In this document: positions 50,895 to 60,018 of the stretch, piece by piece
How positions within the stretch are numbered: position 1 is the first letter of the stretch
Layout: each line of letters begins with the position of its first letter
NCBI RefSeq assembly: GCF_001939045.1
Contig: NZ_MKIM01000029.1
Location: forward strand, 343 to 64,342
DNA: 64,000 nucleotides
From: Rhizobium oryziradicis
GTDB taxonomy: Bacteria; Pseudomonadota; Alphaproteobacteria; Rhizobiales; Rhizobiaceae
Direction: 5' to 3'
Position numbers and translations under genes: made by a program
The notes under the pieces: model-generated
The model's input: the letters and a program-made list of their open reading frames with translations, nothing else
Told to the model about the DNA's origin: nothing
Databases searched by the model: none

Positions 50895-53800
50895 TCACAC
50901 GTCACGTTCCTGATTGCTCTTTCCTCTTCCAAACAGCTTGATGACAATCACGTAGAAGACCGGCACAAACAACACGGCCAGAACCGTTGCCGAAATCATG
51001 CCGCCAAACAGCCCGGTGCCAATCGCATGCTGCGTTTCCGAACTCGCGCCACTTGCAATCACCAGAGGCACGATGCCCAGCGAGAAGGCCAGTGATGTCA
51101 TCACGATGGGGCGCAGCCGCAGTCGCGACGCCTCGATAACCGCATCTTTCAGGCTTTCGCCGTCCTTTTGGCGTTTGCGGGCAAACTCAATGATCAAAAC
51201 CGCGTTTTTGGCGGAAAGGCCAATCAGCGTAATCAAGCCCACTTTGAAAAACACATCGTTTTCCAGACCCCGCAGATGAACAGCAATCACCGCGCCGATG
51301 ACACCCAGCGGCACAACCAGCATGACGGAGAGCGGCACCGTCCAACTCTCATACAAGGCGGCCAGCACCAGAAAAACGACTAGGAAGGAAAACGCCATCA
51401 GCATCGGGGCCTGCGCGCCCGATAACCGCTCTTGCAACGATTGACCGGTCCATTCAAGGGCAAAGCCCTTGGGCAATTCCTTGGCCAGGCTCTCCATTTC
51501 CGCCATGGCATTGCCGCTGGAGGTGCCAGCAGTGGCAGAGCCGGAAATGCTCATTGAGGGATAGCCATTGTAGCGTGTGACCTGCAAAGGAATGGTTGAC
51601 CACTCCGCCGTGACAAATTCCGATAGCCGCACCATCTTGCCCGTATCATTTCTGACATGTAGGTTCAGCACGTCCTCTACCTGCATCCGGCTCGCGGCTT
51701 CTGCCTGCACAATCACCTGCTGCAAACGACCGTCGCGCGGAAAATCATTGATATAGGTGGAGCCAACCGCACCACTGAGCGTGTCGCTGATGGCAGAATA
51801 AGCCACGCCCAGCGCCGCCGCCTTGGGTCGGTCAATCTTCAACGTCACACTTGGCCCGCTGGGCAAACCATCGACGCGCACATCCGAGAGCAGTTTGCTC
51901 TTGGCTGCCAGCTGCGTGAGCTGCGCCGATGCCGCAAGCAGTGCAGCTGCTCCGTGATTGGCGCGATCTTGCAGGCGCAAGGCAAAGCCCGATGTCGTGC
52001 CAAGTTCATCAATCGTTGGTGGTTTCAGACTGAAGATCTGCCCTTCATTGGCAACAGACATGGCAGAGGTTGCGGCCTCAAGCTCCTCATCCAAGGTGGT
52101 GGTGCGCTCACCCCACGGTTTCAGCGTGGTGAAAGATTGGGCCGTGTTGGGACCAGATCCCGAAAAGCCAAACCCCATGACGGTCAAATTATTCTCGATA
52201 TTGGACCGGGTTTTGACATGCGCTTCAAAGAGATCGACCACCGCGCGCGTCCGCTCTGCCGTCGCATCTGCGGGCAGCGTGAAAGAGGTCATGAACGAGC
52301 CTTGGTCCTCCTGAGGCACAAAGGCCGTTGGCAAAGCATTGTAACCAAGGGCCACGGCAATGAGAATTGCGCCATAGATGGCTATCACGCGACCGGTCTT
52401 GTTGATCAGCACGCCAACCCAGCCTGCGTATCGCGCTGTCAGGCGCTCAAACCCGCGATTGAAGCGCGCAAAAAAGCCGGTACGTGTGTGGTGATCGGCC
52501 GCAATCGGCTTAAGCAACGTTGCACACAGCGCAGGTGTCAAGCTCAGCGCCAGAAAGGCGGAAAACAGGATGGAAACCGCCATCGACACCGTAAACTGAC
52601 GATAAATTGCCCCGACAGAGCCGCTGGCCATGCCCATGGGCAGGAAAACAGCCGTCAAAACAAGGGTGATGCCAATCACAGCACTTGAAATTTCCGTCAT
52701 GGCTTTTTGGGTCGCCTTGCGCGGCGAGAGGCCCTCTTTCGCCATGATCCGCTCGACATTTTCAACCACCACAATGGCGTCATCGACAATGATGCCAATG
52801 GCCAGCACCATGCCAAACATGGTCAGCACGTTGATTGAATAGCCAATTGCAAACATCACCGCGAACGTGCCCAGCAGCGCAATGGGTGCCACAATGGCCG
52901 GGATCAGGGTGTAACGAATGTTTTGCAAAAACAACAGCATGATGAGAAACACCAGCACCATCGCCTCCAGCAGTGTTTGCAACACCTTCTGGATCGACAC
53001 TTTCACAAAGGGTGCTGTGTCATAGGAAATGGCATATTCCAGACCTGCCGGCATGGTGGTGGCAAGCTCGGCCAGCCGATCGCGGACACCTTGCGATGTG
53101 CTGACCGCATTGGCCCCCGGGCTGAGCTGAATGGCCGCAGCCGTGGCAGGCCTGCCGCCGTCTCTAATCGAGAAGCTCGACGTCTGAGATCCAACCTCGA
53201 TTTTTGCCACATCCCCTAGCGTCAGCTTTGAGCCATCGGGATTGGAGCGCAGAATAACCTTGGCAAACTCCTCAGGGCTCTGCAATTGGCCGTGAACGCT
53301 TAAAGGCACGCTGACTTTCTGACCCGGCACTGTCGGCACTTCGCCAAGCCGCCCGGCTGCCACCTGCACATTCTGCGTCTGGATGGCCTGAGTGATTTCC
53401 GTCATCGAAATCGAATAGGAAACCAGCTTCACGGGATCCACCCAGACGCGCATCGCCGCTTCCGAGCCGAACGATTGCACGCGGCCGACCCCCGCCACGC
53501 GCTTAAGCTCTGGGGCAATATTGCGCACCAGATAATCGTCCAGCCCCAGCGGATCTACCTTGCCATTTGACGATTTGAGCGAAACGATCATCAGGAAGCC
53601 TGACGACGCTGCCTCCACCGTCAGGCCCGCGCGGCGAACCTGTTCTGGCAATCTTGGCTCAATGGCTTTCAAACGGTTTTGCACATCCACCTGCGCAAGC
53701 TCAGGGTTGGTTCCCGGCTTGAACGTCACCGTAATATTGGCGCTGCCGGATGAATCCGCCGATGAGTCAAAATACAGGATGTTCTTGACGCTCGACAGCT

Positions 53801-54002
53801 CGCGCTCGATCAAGCCGGTGACGCTGTCATTGATCGTTTGCGGCGTGGCACCCGTGTAGGTGGCCAGAATCGACACGCTTGGCGGTGCAATGACCGGAAA
53901 GCGCGAGACAGGAAGCTGCGGGAGGGACACAACGCCAGCAATGACAATCAGAATGGCGATAACCCATGCGAACACGGGCCTATTGATAAAAAACTGTGGC
54001 AT
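50895..54002 (-). CDS. RND efflux transporter, AcrB/MexB (HAE1) type
   Basis: A 1035-residue inner-membrane proton-driven pump. N-terminal helix FINRPVFAWVIAILIVIAGV, two large periplasmic domains (about 30-335 and 560-870), twelve helices, and the proton-relay Asp pair in GIIVDDAIVVVENVERI (about 400-415). Full length, no frame defect. The periplasmic adaptor gene lies 12 bases upstream. No outer-membrane channel gene follows, so a TolC-type protein from elsewhere must complete the complex. Substrates probably hydrophobic or aromatic drugs. Confidence 0.95.
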   Translation of the reverse strand: MPQFFINRPVFAWVIAILIVIAGVVSLPQLPVSRFPVIAPPSVSILATYTGATPQTINDSVTGLIERELSSVKNILYFDSSADSSGSANITVTFKPGTNPELAQVDVQNRLKAIEPRLPEQVRRAGLTVEAASSGFLMIVSLKSSNGKVDPLGLDDYLVRNIAPELKRVAGVGRVQSFGSEAAMRVWVDPVKLVSYSISMTEITQAIQTQNVQVAAGRLGEVPTVPGQKVSVPLSVHGQLQSPEEFAKVILRSNPDGSKLTLGDVAKIEVGSQTSSFSIRDGGRPATAAAIQLSPGANAVSTSQGVRDRLAELATTMPAGLEYAISYDTAPFVKVSIQKVLQTLLEAMVLVFLIMLLFLQNIRYTLIPAIVAPIALLGTFAVMFAIGYSINVLTMFGMVLAIGIIVDDAIVVVENVERIMAKEGLSPRKATQKAMTEISSAVIGITLVLTAVFLPMGMASGSVGAIYRQFTVSMAVSILFSAFLALSLTPALCATLLKPIAADHHTRTGFFARFNRGFERLTARYAGWVGVLINKTGRVIAIYGAILIAVALGYNALPTAFVPQEDQGSFMTSFTLPADATAERTRAVVDLFEAHVKTRSNIENNLTVMGFGFSGSGPNTAQSFTTLKPWGERTTTLDEELEAATSAMSVANEGQIFSLKPPTIDELGTTSGFALRLQDRANHGAAALLAASAQLTQLAAKSKLLSDVRVDGLPSGPSVTLKIDRPKAAALGVAYSAISDTLSGAVGSTYINDFPRDGRLQQVIVQAEAASRMQVEDVLNLHVRNDTGKMVRLSEFVTAEWSTIPLQVTRYNGYPSMSISGSATAGTSSGNAMAEMESLAKELPKGFALEWTGQSLQERLSGAQAPMLMAFSFLVVFLVLAALYESWTVPLSVMLVVPLGVIGAVIAVHLRGLENDVFFKVGLITLIGLSAKNAVLIIEFARKRQKDGESLKDAVIEASRLRLRPIVMTSLAFSLGIVPLVIASGASSETQHAIGTGLFGGMISATVLAVLFVPVFYVIVIKLFGRGKSNQERDV

Positions 54003-54014
54003 GATTGGTGTTCC

Positions 54015-55181
54015 TCAACCCTTCACGTCTAGGGCGGATGGCATGTAGGGTGTGGTTTCCAGCTTCACGCCGTCTTGTGCGCGGTCTTGCCCAAGCACGA
54101 CAACATTGTCTTTGGCTTCAAGGCCGGAGAGGACAATATATTGACCATCCACAAGCGCACCCAAGGACACATTGCGCCGACTGCCGTGAGAATCCTTATC
54201 GACCACAACCAGTTGCGGCCGCCCGGATGGATCCCGCACCACCGCCTCTTGCGGCACCATCAATGCCTGGCTGTAGATGGCGCGCGGCACCTTGGCGCGA
54301 ATATACATGCCCGGCAACAATTGCTGTGCCGGATTTGGAACCAGAACCCGGATGGCAACACTGCCGGTGGAGGTATCGACCGAAATATCGGAAAACAGCA
54401 TCTTTCCCGGCTGGTCATAAGCCTTGCCAGCAATTGTCAGGATCTTCACAGGAAGATCGAGAGCGGCATCCCCGGTGTTCGACGCCATGCCCTCAAGCAT
54501 TTCCTTGCTCATCGCAGATTGCCGCACATCGACATAGACCTGGTCAATCTGTTGCACCACGGCCAAAGGCGTGGTGGCCGATGACGACGCAAGGCCGCCT
54601 TCGCCGAGGAATGACCGACCAATGATGCCGGCAATCGGGCTCTTGATCGTGGCATAGGACAGTTCCAGTTTGCGCCGCGCCAGATTGGCTTTTGCTTCCG
54701 CCACATTGGCCTTGGCTTGCGCAAGGGCGGCCGCCGCATTGTTGAGCGCTTCTGCGCTGTTGATCTGCTTGGCGGACAAAAGCTCGGTGCGCTCAAATTT
54801 GATGCGAGCGTTCAATAGCTCGGCTTCAACACGGGCCAGCACCGCAGAACTTGCATCCACTTCTGCGATAAACAGCGCCGGGTCGATCTGGAAAAGCGGT
54901 GCATGAGCATCAATGCTCGCACCTTCCTCAAACAGTTTCTTTTCAATAATGCCGCTGACCTGCGCCCGTATTTCAGCGGTGCGATAGGCCGATACCCGGC
55001 CCGGCAATTCATCATAGACAACGACTTTGGCTGGCTGAACGGACAAAACACTGACACGCGCGGGTGCCGCTGGCTCAGAGCTTGTCGCCTGTTGGGCGGC
55101 CTTTTCATCGCTGCAAGCCGCCAGAAAGCCCATTGATGCGATGAGCAAAGCAATTTTGATTGAACGAGGTTTGCGGCGCAT
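54015..55181 (-). CDS. RND periplasmic adaptor lipoprotein (AcrA/AdeA type)
   Basis: A 388-residue membrane-fusion protein. The signal ends in the lipobox LAAC, so Cys23 is probably lipid-modified. Order: lipoyl half (RAQVSGIIEKKLFEEGASIDAHAPLFQID), coiled-coil hairpin (about 105-160), second lipoyl half (YATIKSPIAGIIGRSFLGEGG), then barrel and membrane-proximal domains. First gene of the pump operon and divergent from the response regulator. Confidence 0.93.
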   Translation of the reverse strand: MRRKPRSIKIALLIASMGFLAACSDEKAAQQATSSEPAAPARVSVLSVQPAKVVVYDELPGRVSAYRTAEIRAQVSGIIEKKLFEEGASIDAHAPLFQIDPALFIAEVDASSAVLARVEAELLNARIKFERTELLSAKQINSAEALNNAAAALAQAKANVAEAKANLARRKLELSYATIKSPIAGIIGRSFLGEGGLASSSATTPLAVVQQIDQVYVDVRQSAMSKEMLEGMASNTGDAALDLPVKILTIAGKAYDQPGKMLFSDISVDTSTGSVAIRVLVPNPAQQLLPGMYIRAKVPRAIYSQALMVPQEAVVRDPSGRPQLVVVDKDSHGSRRNVSLGALVDGQYIVLSGLEAKDNVVVLGQDRAQDGVKLETTPYMPSALDVKG

Positions 55182-55378
55182 GATTGATTACCATCCAAAA
55201 CGTGAGAGGCCAGATATGTGCGAGGCCCAAATCCAAAGTCGCATTTCATCCCATGGGCCTTAAGCGCCTCAGGTTTCGGCTTTGTGGAGGTTATGTTAAC
55301 AACCGATGGAGGCGAGGAATGGATGCTCGACGGCAGCCAATTTCGATGGCAATCATAAGCCAAGGAGACTGAATTTCC
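55182..55378. promoter_or_regulatory. divergent promoter region of RND pump and two-component system
   Basis: A 197-base gap holding the promoters of both operons. A GTTAAC-centred imperfect palindrome (GGTTATGTTAACAACC) in this gap could be the response-regulator site; I cannot identify clear -35/-10 boxes. Confidence 0.35.
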
Positions 55379-56068
55379 ATGACAGCACTTGTTTTGATCG
55401 CCGAGGACGATGTTGAAATCGCCAACATCCTCGAAGCTTATTTTATCCGCGAAGGGTTTCGCACCGTGCACGCGCGCGACGGCAAAGTCGCGCTTGAGTT
55501 GCATCTAGCGCTCAAACCCGATATTGCACTTGTCGATGTCACCATGCCCCGCCTTGACGGCTGGGAGGTGCTGGCCGAACTGCGACGGCGCGGCAACACG
55601 CCCGTCATCATGATCACGGCCCTCGATAAAGAGGTTGACCGGCTGCAAGGTTTGCGCATTGGCGCTGACGATTACATCGTCAAACCCTTCAATCCGATTG
55701 AGGTCGTTGCTCGTGCCAAAGCCATTTTGCGCCGTGCTGGCCTTGCCAATACGGGCGCAACCATCCGCGTTGGGCGCTTGACCATTGATCTCGACAGTTA
55801 TCAGGTCAACCTTGAAACCAACGGTACGGTGAAGCCGGTGACGTTGACACTGACCGAATTCAGGTTGCTTGCCCACCTGGCACGCACCCCAAGCAAGGCC
55901 TTCACCCGCGGCGAGCTGATTGATGCCTGCCTTCCTGGCTCTGACGCCATGGACCGCACAGTGGATAGCCACCTCAGCAAATTGCGCAAAAAGCTGGAAC
56001 TGGCCGGAGCAGAGGGCATGTTGGCAAGTATCCGCGGCATTGGATATAGATTAGTGATTGAGGCATGA
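55379..56068 (+). CDS. OmpR-family response regulator (AdeR/BaeR-like)
   Basis: A 229-residue regulator. Receiver domain (about 1-120): acidic pocket EDD, phospho-acceptor Asp in IALVDVTMPRLDG (about residue 54), Thr in MITALDKE, and Lys in DYIVKPFNP. DNA-binding winged helix (about 130-228) ends KLRKKLELAGAEGMLASIRGIGYRLV. The wording of the receiver (ALRIGADDxxVKPFNPxEV) is close to AdeR, which controls an RND pump in Acinetobacter. AAGGAGA precedes the start. It likely activates the divergent RND operon. Confidence 0.93.
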   Translation: MTALVLIAEDDVEIANILEAYFIREGFRTVHARDGKVALELHLALKPDIALVDVTMPRLDGWEVLAELRRRGNTPVIMITALDKEVDRLQGLRIGADDYIVKPFNPIEVVARAKAILRRAGLANTGATIRVGRLTIDLDSYQVNLETNGTVKPVTLTLTEFRLLAHLARTPSKAFTRGELIDACLPGSDAMDRTVDSHLSKLRKKLELAGAEGMLASIRGIGYRLVIEA

Positions 56069-57129
56069 TGCTGCGTCAGGGATTGAGCCGGCAAATCCTG
56101 CTGGCCATGTCGGCTGTGACCGTCATCGCAGGTCTGCTGGTCTTTTTTGGCACCTATCTGGCCTTCAGCATCATTTTTTATTTCAGCCCCTGGAATGAAG
56201 ACGAGAATGGATTGCTCACGGGCACAGATTTTCTCGTGCTTTCCGGCTTGATTTTCCTTGCCCTGATCATGGCAGCCATTGCCTCGGTGCGGCTTGCGCG
56301 GCGCATTCTCGAGCCTCTCGAATCCCTCGCCCAAAGCGCCAGACGCATCAAGGATGGCGATCTGTCTGCCCGTGCGACGCCCGGAGACCATTCGCTGGGT
56401 GAAACCGCCCATCTGGTGGCCGATTTCAATGCCATGGCCCAGCGCCTGCAAGACATGGCAGCGGATGTGACCCTGTGGAACGCCATGATTGCCCATGAGT
56501 TGCGAACACCCTTGACGATTTTGAAGGGGCGTTTACAGGGCATTATCGATGGTGTGTTCGAGCCTGACGAATGCTCGCTGCAAAGCCTGATCCTCCAGGT
56601 GGATTCTCTGGCACGGCTGGTCGAAGACCTCAGAACCGTGACATTGGCCGATAGCGGCCATCTGGATCTGCACATCGAGCCAATCCGGCTTCAAGACGAG
56701 ATCCAGAACCTCACGCACGTGATGGAGCCAGAATTGAACGCGGCAGGTTTCCAGCTCACCCTGGACCTGGATGACATTGTTGTGCGCGCGGATGCGCTGC
56801 GCATTCGCCAAGCTCTACTGGCATTGATCACCAATGCTCGCCGCTACGCTGTGCGCGGCACCATCGAGATCACACTCTCAGAGGAAAACCAGCTGGCCAT
56901 TATCTGCGTTTCAGACGAAGGCCCCGGCCTTCCAAGTGATCTTGAGCCCTGGGCATTTGAGCCATTCAAGCGCGGTGCCCATGCTGGCTTCAGTGAAGCC
57001 AGTGGCAACGGGTTGGGACTGTCCGTCGTGCGTGCCATCGTCGAGGCCCATGGCGGTACTATCAAGTACAGACGCTCATCCAAGGGTGGCGCAACGTTTG
57101 AAATATCCTTGCGGATGCCCGCACCCTAG
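56065..57129 (+). CDS. sensor histidine kinase (AdeS/BaeS-like)
   Basis: A 354-residue membrane kinase. Two membrane helices (about 12-36 and 50-72) with a short periplasmic loop, HAMP domain (about 73-125), phospho-acceptor His in AHELRTPLTI, N-box (ITNARRYA), and G-boxes SDEGPGLPS and GNGLGLSVV. Start overlaps the regulator stop (ATGA). The very short periplasmic part suggests sensing within the membrane. Its TAG stop codon is the first base triplet of a dispersed repeat (57127-57161). Confidence 0.93.
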   Translation: MMLRQGLSRQILLAMSAVTVIAGLLVFFGTYLAFSIIFYFSPWNEDENGLLTGTDFLVLSGLIFLALIMAAIASVRLARRILEPLESLAQSARRIKDGDLSARATPGDHSLGETAHLVADFNAMAQRLQDMAADVTLWNAMIAHELRTPLTILKGRLQGIIDGVFEPDECSLQSLILQVDSLARLVEDLRTVTLADSGHLDLHIEPIRLQDEIQNLTHVMEPELNAAGFQLTLDLDDIVVRADALRIRQALLALITNARRYAVRGTIEITLSEENQLAIICVSDEGPGLPSDLEPWAFEPFKRGAHAGFSEASGNGLGLSVVRAIVEAHGGTIKYRRSSKGGATFEISLRMPAP

Positions 57130-57161
57130 AGTTTGTCTGGGAAAAGTGGAATCCGGTTTTC
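57127..57161 (-). repeat. dispersed repeat GAAAACCGG..CCACTTTT, copy B
   Basis: Reads in inverse orientation to copies A and C: TAGAGTTTGTCTGGGAAAAG then TGGAATCCGGTTTTC. The initial TAG is the stop codon of the sensor kinase. The gene after the repeat (aldehyde dehydrogenase, minus) ends 19 bases beyond it. Confidence 0.75.
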
Positions 57162-57179
57162 GGACCAAAGCCGCATGTT

Positions 57180-58637
57180 TCAATCGAAATAACCAAGGAT
57201 AGATTTGACCTCGAGATACTCGGCCATTCCTTCAAAGCCATATTCTCGGCCATTGCCCGATTGCTTGTAGCCACCGAACGGCGCATTGGGGTCCCATGCA
57301 GGATAATTGAGGTGAACCTGACCTGAGCGGATTTGGGCGGCGACATTCTTGGTCATCGCCAGATCCTTGCCTTGCACATGGGCACCCAGTCCGTAGACTG
57401 TATCATTTGCGATTTCGATTGCTTCATCCACCGTGTCGTAAGCAATAATGCACAGAACCGGTCCAAAAATCTCCTCCTTGGCGATCCGCATATCGGTTCG
57501 AACCTCAGAAAAAATCGTTGGCTTTACATAAAGCCCTGTCTCCATTCCATCGGGTCGTCCCACTCCGCCGACCAACAGCTTGGCACCCTCCGCCACGCCC
57601 GCTTGTATCATCGTCTGCACGCGGTCGAACTGGGCCACGTTGGCCATAGCGCCATGGGTCGTGGCGGGTGAAAGCGGATCGCCAACAACAATCGCGGCTG
57701 CGGCTTTGGCCGCAATTGCTTCAACCGTAGACAGCAAAACACGCGGCACGATCATACGTGTCGGCGCGCTGCACGATTGTCCGAGATTGCGAAATGCAGC
57801 CGTAACGCCCATCGACACAGCACGCTCAAGATCGGCATCGGGCAGGATCACGTTCGGAGATTTTCCACCAAGCTCCTGCGCCACCCGCTTCACAGTCGGG
57901 GCCGCCGCCTGCGCCACGAGAACGCCAGCGCGGGTGGAGCCGGTGATGGAAATCATATCGATATCGGGGTGTGAGGCCATATGATGCCCAACCACCGGAC
58001 CATCGCCATTCACCAGATTGAACACACCGGCGGGAAAACCCGCATCGTCAATGGCTTCCGCAAACAGCAGAGCATCAAGCGGCGCAAGCTCACTCGGCTT
58101 GAGAATGACGGTACAGCCAGCCGCAAGCGCCGAGGCAACTTTTGCGGTAATCTGATAAAGCGGCCAATTCCACGGAGTGATCAGACCGCAGACGCCAATC
58201 GGCTCACGGGCAATCACTGTGTGGCCACGCTGTTCCATAAACGGAAAGGACAAAACACCATCGCGCGCCGTTTGAAGATGCGCAATGGCCAGCGGAACCT
58301 GCGCCGCACGCGCATAACCAATCGCCGCTCCCATTTCGAGCGTTATGCACTGGGCAAACAGCTCGCTGCGCTCTTCAATCAACGCAATCAGGCGTGTGAG
58401 CAGTTGAGCGCGATATTCGGGCGTTGTCCGAGACCAGGAAGCAAAGGCGCGCCTCGCCGCAAGCACCGCTTTATCGACATCCTGTGCATTGCCAAGAGCA
58501 ATATGGGCGAAGACCGTCTCGGTCGCGGGATTGGTCACCGCTCCCTTCGCCGCCCCCAAAGGAGCAACCCACCGCCCGTCAATAAAGAAATGATCCAGTC
58601 GATTGGCCCGGCTGAGGTGTTCAAGAGACGCATTCAT
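57180..58637 (-). CDS. aldehyde dehydrogenase (PuuC-like)
   Basis: A 485-residue NAD(P)-dependent aldehyde dehydrogenase. Start at 58637 (MNASLEHLSRANRLDHF) overlaps the flavoprotein stop (ATGA 58634-58637); a longer frame runs into that gene. Seen: TPWNWPLYQITAKVASALAAGC, SITGSTRAGVLV, QELGGKSPNV with the catalytic Glu, NLGQSCSAPTR with the catalytic Cys and EIFGPVLCI. Coupled to a glutamylputrescine-oxidase-like flavoprotein, it should oxidise the aldehyde that enzyme makes, e.g. gamma-glutamyl-aminobutyraldehyde or a related aminoaldehyde. Confidence 0.92.
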   Translation of the reverse strand: MNASLEHLSRANRLDHFFIDGRWVAPLGAAKGAVTNPATETVFAHIALGNAQDVDKAVLAARRAFASWSRTTPEYRAQLLTRLIALIEERSELFAQCITLEMGAAIGYARAAQVPLAIAHLQTARDGVLSFPFMEQRGHTVIAREPIGVCGLITPWNWPLYQITAKVASALAAGCTVILKPSELAPLDALLFAEAIDDAGFPAGVFNLVNGDGPVVGHHMASHPDIDMISITGSTRAGVLVAQAAAPTVKRVAQELGGKSPNVILPDADLERAVSMGVTAAFRNLGQSCSAPTRMIVPRVLLSTVEAIAAKAAAAIVVGDPLSPATTHGAMANVAQFDRVQTMIQAGVAEGAKLLVGGVGRPDGMETGLYVKPTIFSEVRTDMRIAKEEIFGPVLCIIAYDTVDEAIEIANDTVYGLGAHVQGKDLAMTKNVAAQIRSGQVHLNYPAWDPNAPFGGYKQSGNGREYGFEGMAEYLEVKSILGYFD

Positions 58638-59908
58638 CGGAACGCATCCTTCATCCGATAATAGGCACCAAGAATGGGCAAAAACCAGGGGGGACCAAAG
58701 TGACCCGGAATGGCTGGCCAATCAAAATCTCTCCATGGATTGAGCTCTTCCTTGCCATCCATAACATCGGCCATGATGCTGCCCATCAACGTCGCCATGT
58801 GGGTGCCATGACCGCTATAGCCCATGGAATAATAGATCCCATCGCGCTGTCCGGCGCGCGGCAGGCGGTCTCGGGTCGCATCCACCATACCGCCCCAGCA
58901 ATAGTCGATGCGGGTGTTGGCCAATTCCGGAAAGACATCAACCATGGCGGCCTTGAGAATCCGACCGCTTTTTTCGTCCGATTGCGGGTTTGATACGGCA
59001 AATCGCGCGCGACCGCCAAACAGCAAGCGATTATCCGGCGTCAACCGCCAATAGACAACCAGGTTACGGGTATCCACCACCATGCGGCCTGTGGGCATGA
59101 GACGGGCCACATCCTGTGGTGACAGCGGCTCGGTTGCGATCAGGAAAGCACCAATCGGAACAATACGCCGACGAATCCAGCCCAATGGCCCCACATGCGA
59201 AATACCGGTTGCCAAAAGAACCTGGCGCGCAACAATCGTGCCTGTCGGGGTTTGAACCTGGTGCCCACCTTGAACCCGGCGGATACCCATCACCGGGCTT
59301 TGTTCATAGATCTGGGCACCACGCTTTGCGGCGGCAGTGGCCAGCCCGCGAACAAAGCGCCCGACATGCATGCCCGCACTCTTGGAAAACAGCAGCCCGC
59401 CGTAGTAACGGTCAGTCCCCACTTCATTTCGCAGATCCTGGCGCGAAATCATTCGTGTTTCGGGATCGACATTGGCGGCCAAAAGCTCTTGTGTGCGGGC
59501 AAGAACATCGTAATGCTCCGGCTTTGCCGCAATCTTGAGCTTGCCATAGCGGGCAAAGCTACAATCGATGTCTTCCTCTTTCACGATGTTTTCGACCAGT
59601 GAAACACCGGCATCAAACGCCTTGTAGAGCGCATTGGCTTTGTCACGCCCAAGCCGGGCCGATAGATCGGCATAGTTCTGGGCAAAGCCATTGTTGCACA
59701 TCCCACCATTGCGGCCCGACGCCGCGCTGCCAATGGTGCTTGCTTCCAGCTGAACAACGCTGGCACCCTTCTTGGCAAGGGTGAGTGCGGCGGAGGAGCC
59801 GGTCAATCCGCCGCCAACCACAACAACGTCACATTGGCCACCAAGTGGACGATCAGACCCGCTCCGAAATGGCTCTGAGGTATCTAACCAGTAGGATGTA
59901 AGCTTCAT
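58634..59908 (-). CDS. FAD-dependent oxidoreductase, gamma-glutamylputrescine-oxidase-like (PuuB family)
   Basis: A 424-residue DAO-fold flavoprotein. FAD motif VVVVGGGLTGSSAALTLAKKG (about 28-48) and the PuuB-type block IGSAASGRNGGMCNNGF, plus C-terminal RLPRAGQRDGIYYSMGYSGHGTHMA. Size equals PuuB (about 426). Typical substrates are N-acylated polyamines or secondary amines. GAGGTAAT precedes the start. Coupled to the aldehyde dehydrogenase; no glutamylputrescine synthetase is present here, so the true substrate may be another amine. Confidence 0.88.
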   Translation of the reverse strand: MKLTSYWLDTSEPFRSGSDRPLGGQCDVVVVGGGLTGSSAALTLAKKGASVVQLEASTIGSAASGRNGGMCNNGFAQNYADLSARLGRDKANALYKAFDAGVSLVENIVKEEDIDCSFARYGKLKIAAKPEHYDVLARTQELLAANVDPETRMISRQDLRNEVGTDRYYGGLLFSKSAGMHVGRFVRGLATAAAKRGAQIYEQSPVMGIRRVQGGHQVQTPTGTIVARQVLLATGISHVGPLGWIRRRIVPIGAFLIATEPLSPQDVARLMPTGRMVVDTRNLVVYWRLTPDNRLLFGGRARFAVSNPQSDEKSGRILKAAMVDVFPELANTRIDYCWGGMVDATRDRLPRAGQRDGIYYSMGYSGHGTHMATLMGSIMADVMDGKEELNPWRDFDWPAIPGHFGPPWFLPILGAYYRMKDAFR

Positions 59909-59981
59909 TGTCGATTACCTCAGTGGCGTGAAAAAATCAGCACAGGCTGTGTCAAAACAAAAGCCCCTCGATTGCGTGCTC

Positions 59982-60018
59982 AGAAAAACCGGGTTCCACT
60001 CTTGCCTGATAAACTCTA
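59982..60018 (+). repeat. dispersed repeat GAAAACCGG..CCACTTTT, copy C
   Basis: AGAAAAACCGGGTTCCACTC then TTGCCTGATAAACTCTA. Same orientation as copy A. Read on the minus strand its first three bases, TAG, are the stop codon of the GNAT gene, as with copy B and the kinase. Lies between the GNAT gene and the downstream flavoprotein gene. Confidence 0.75.
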
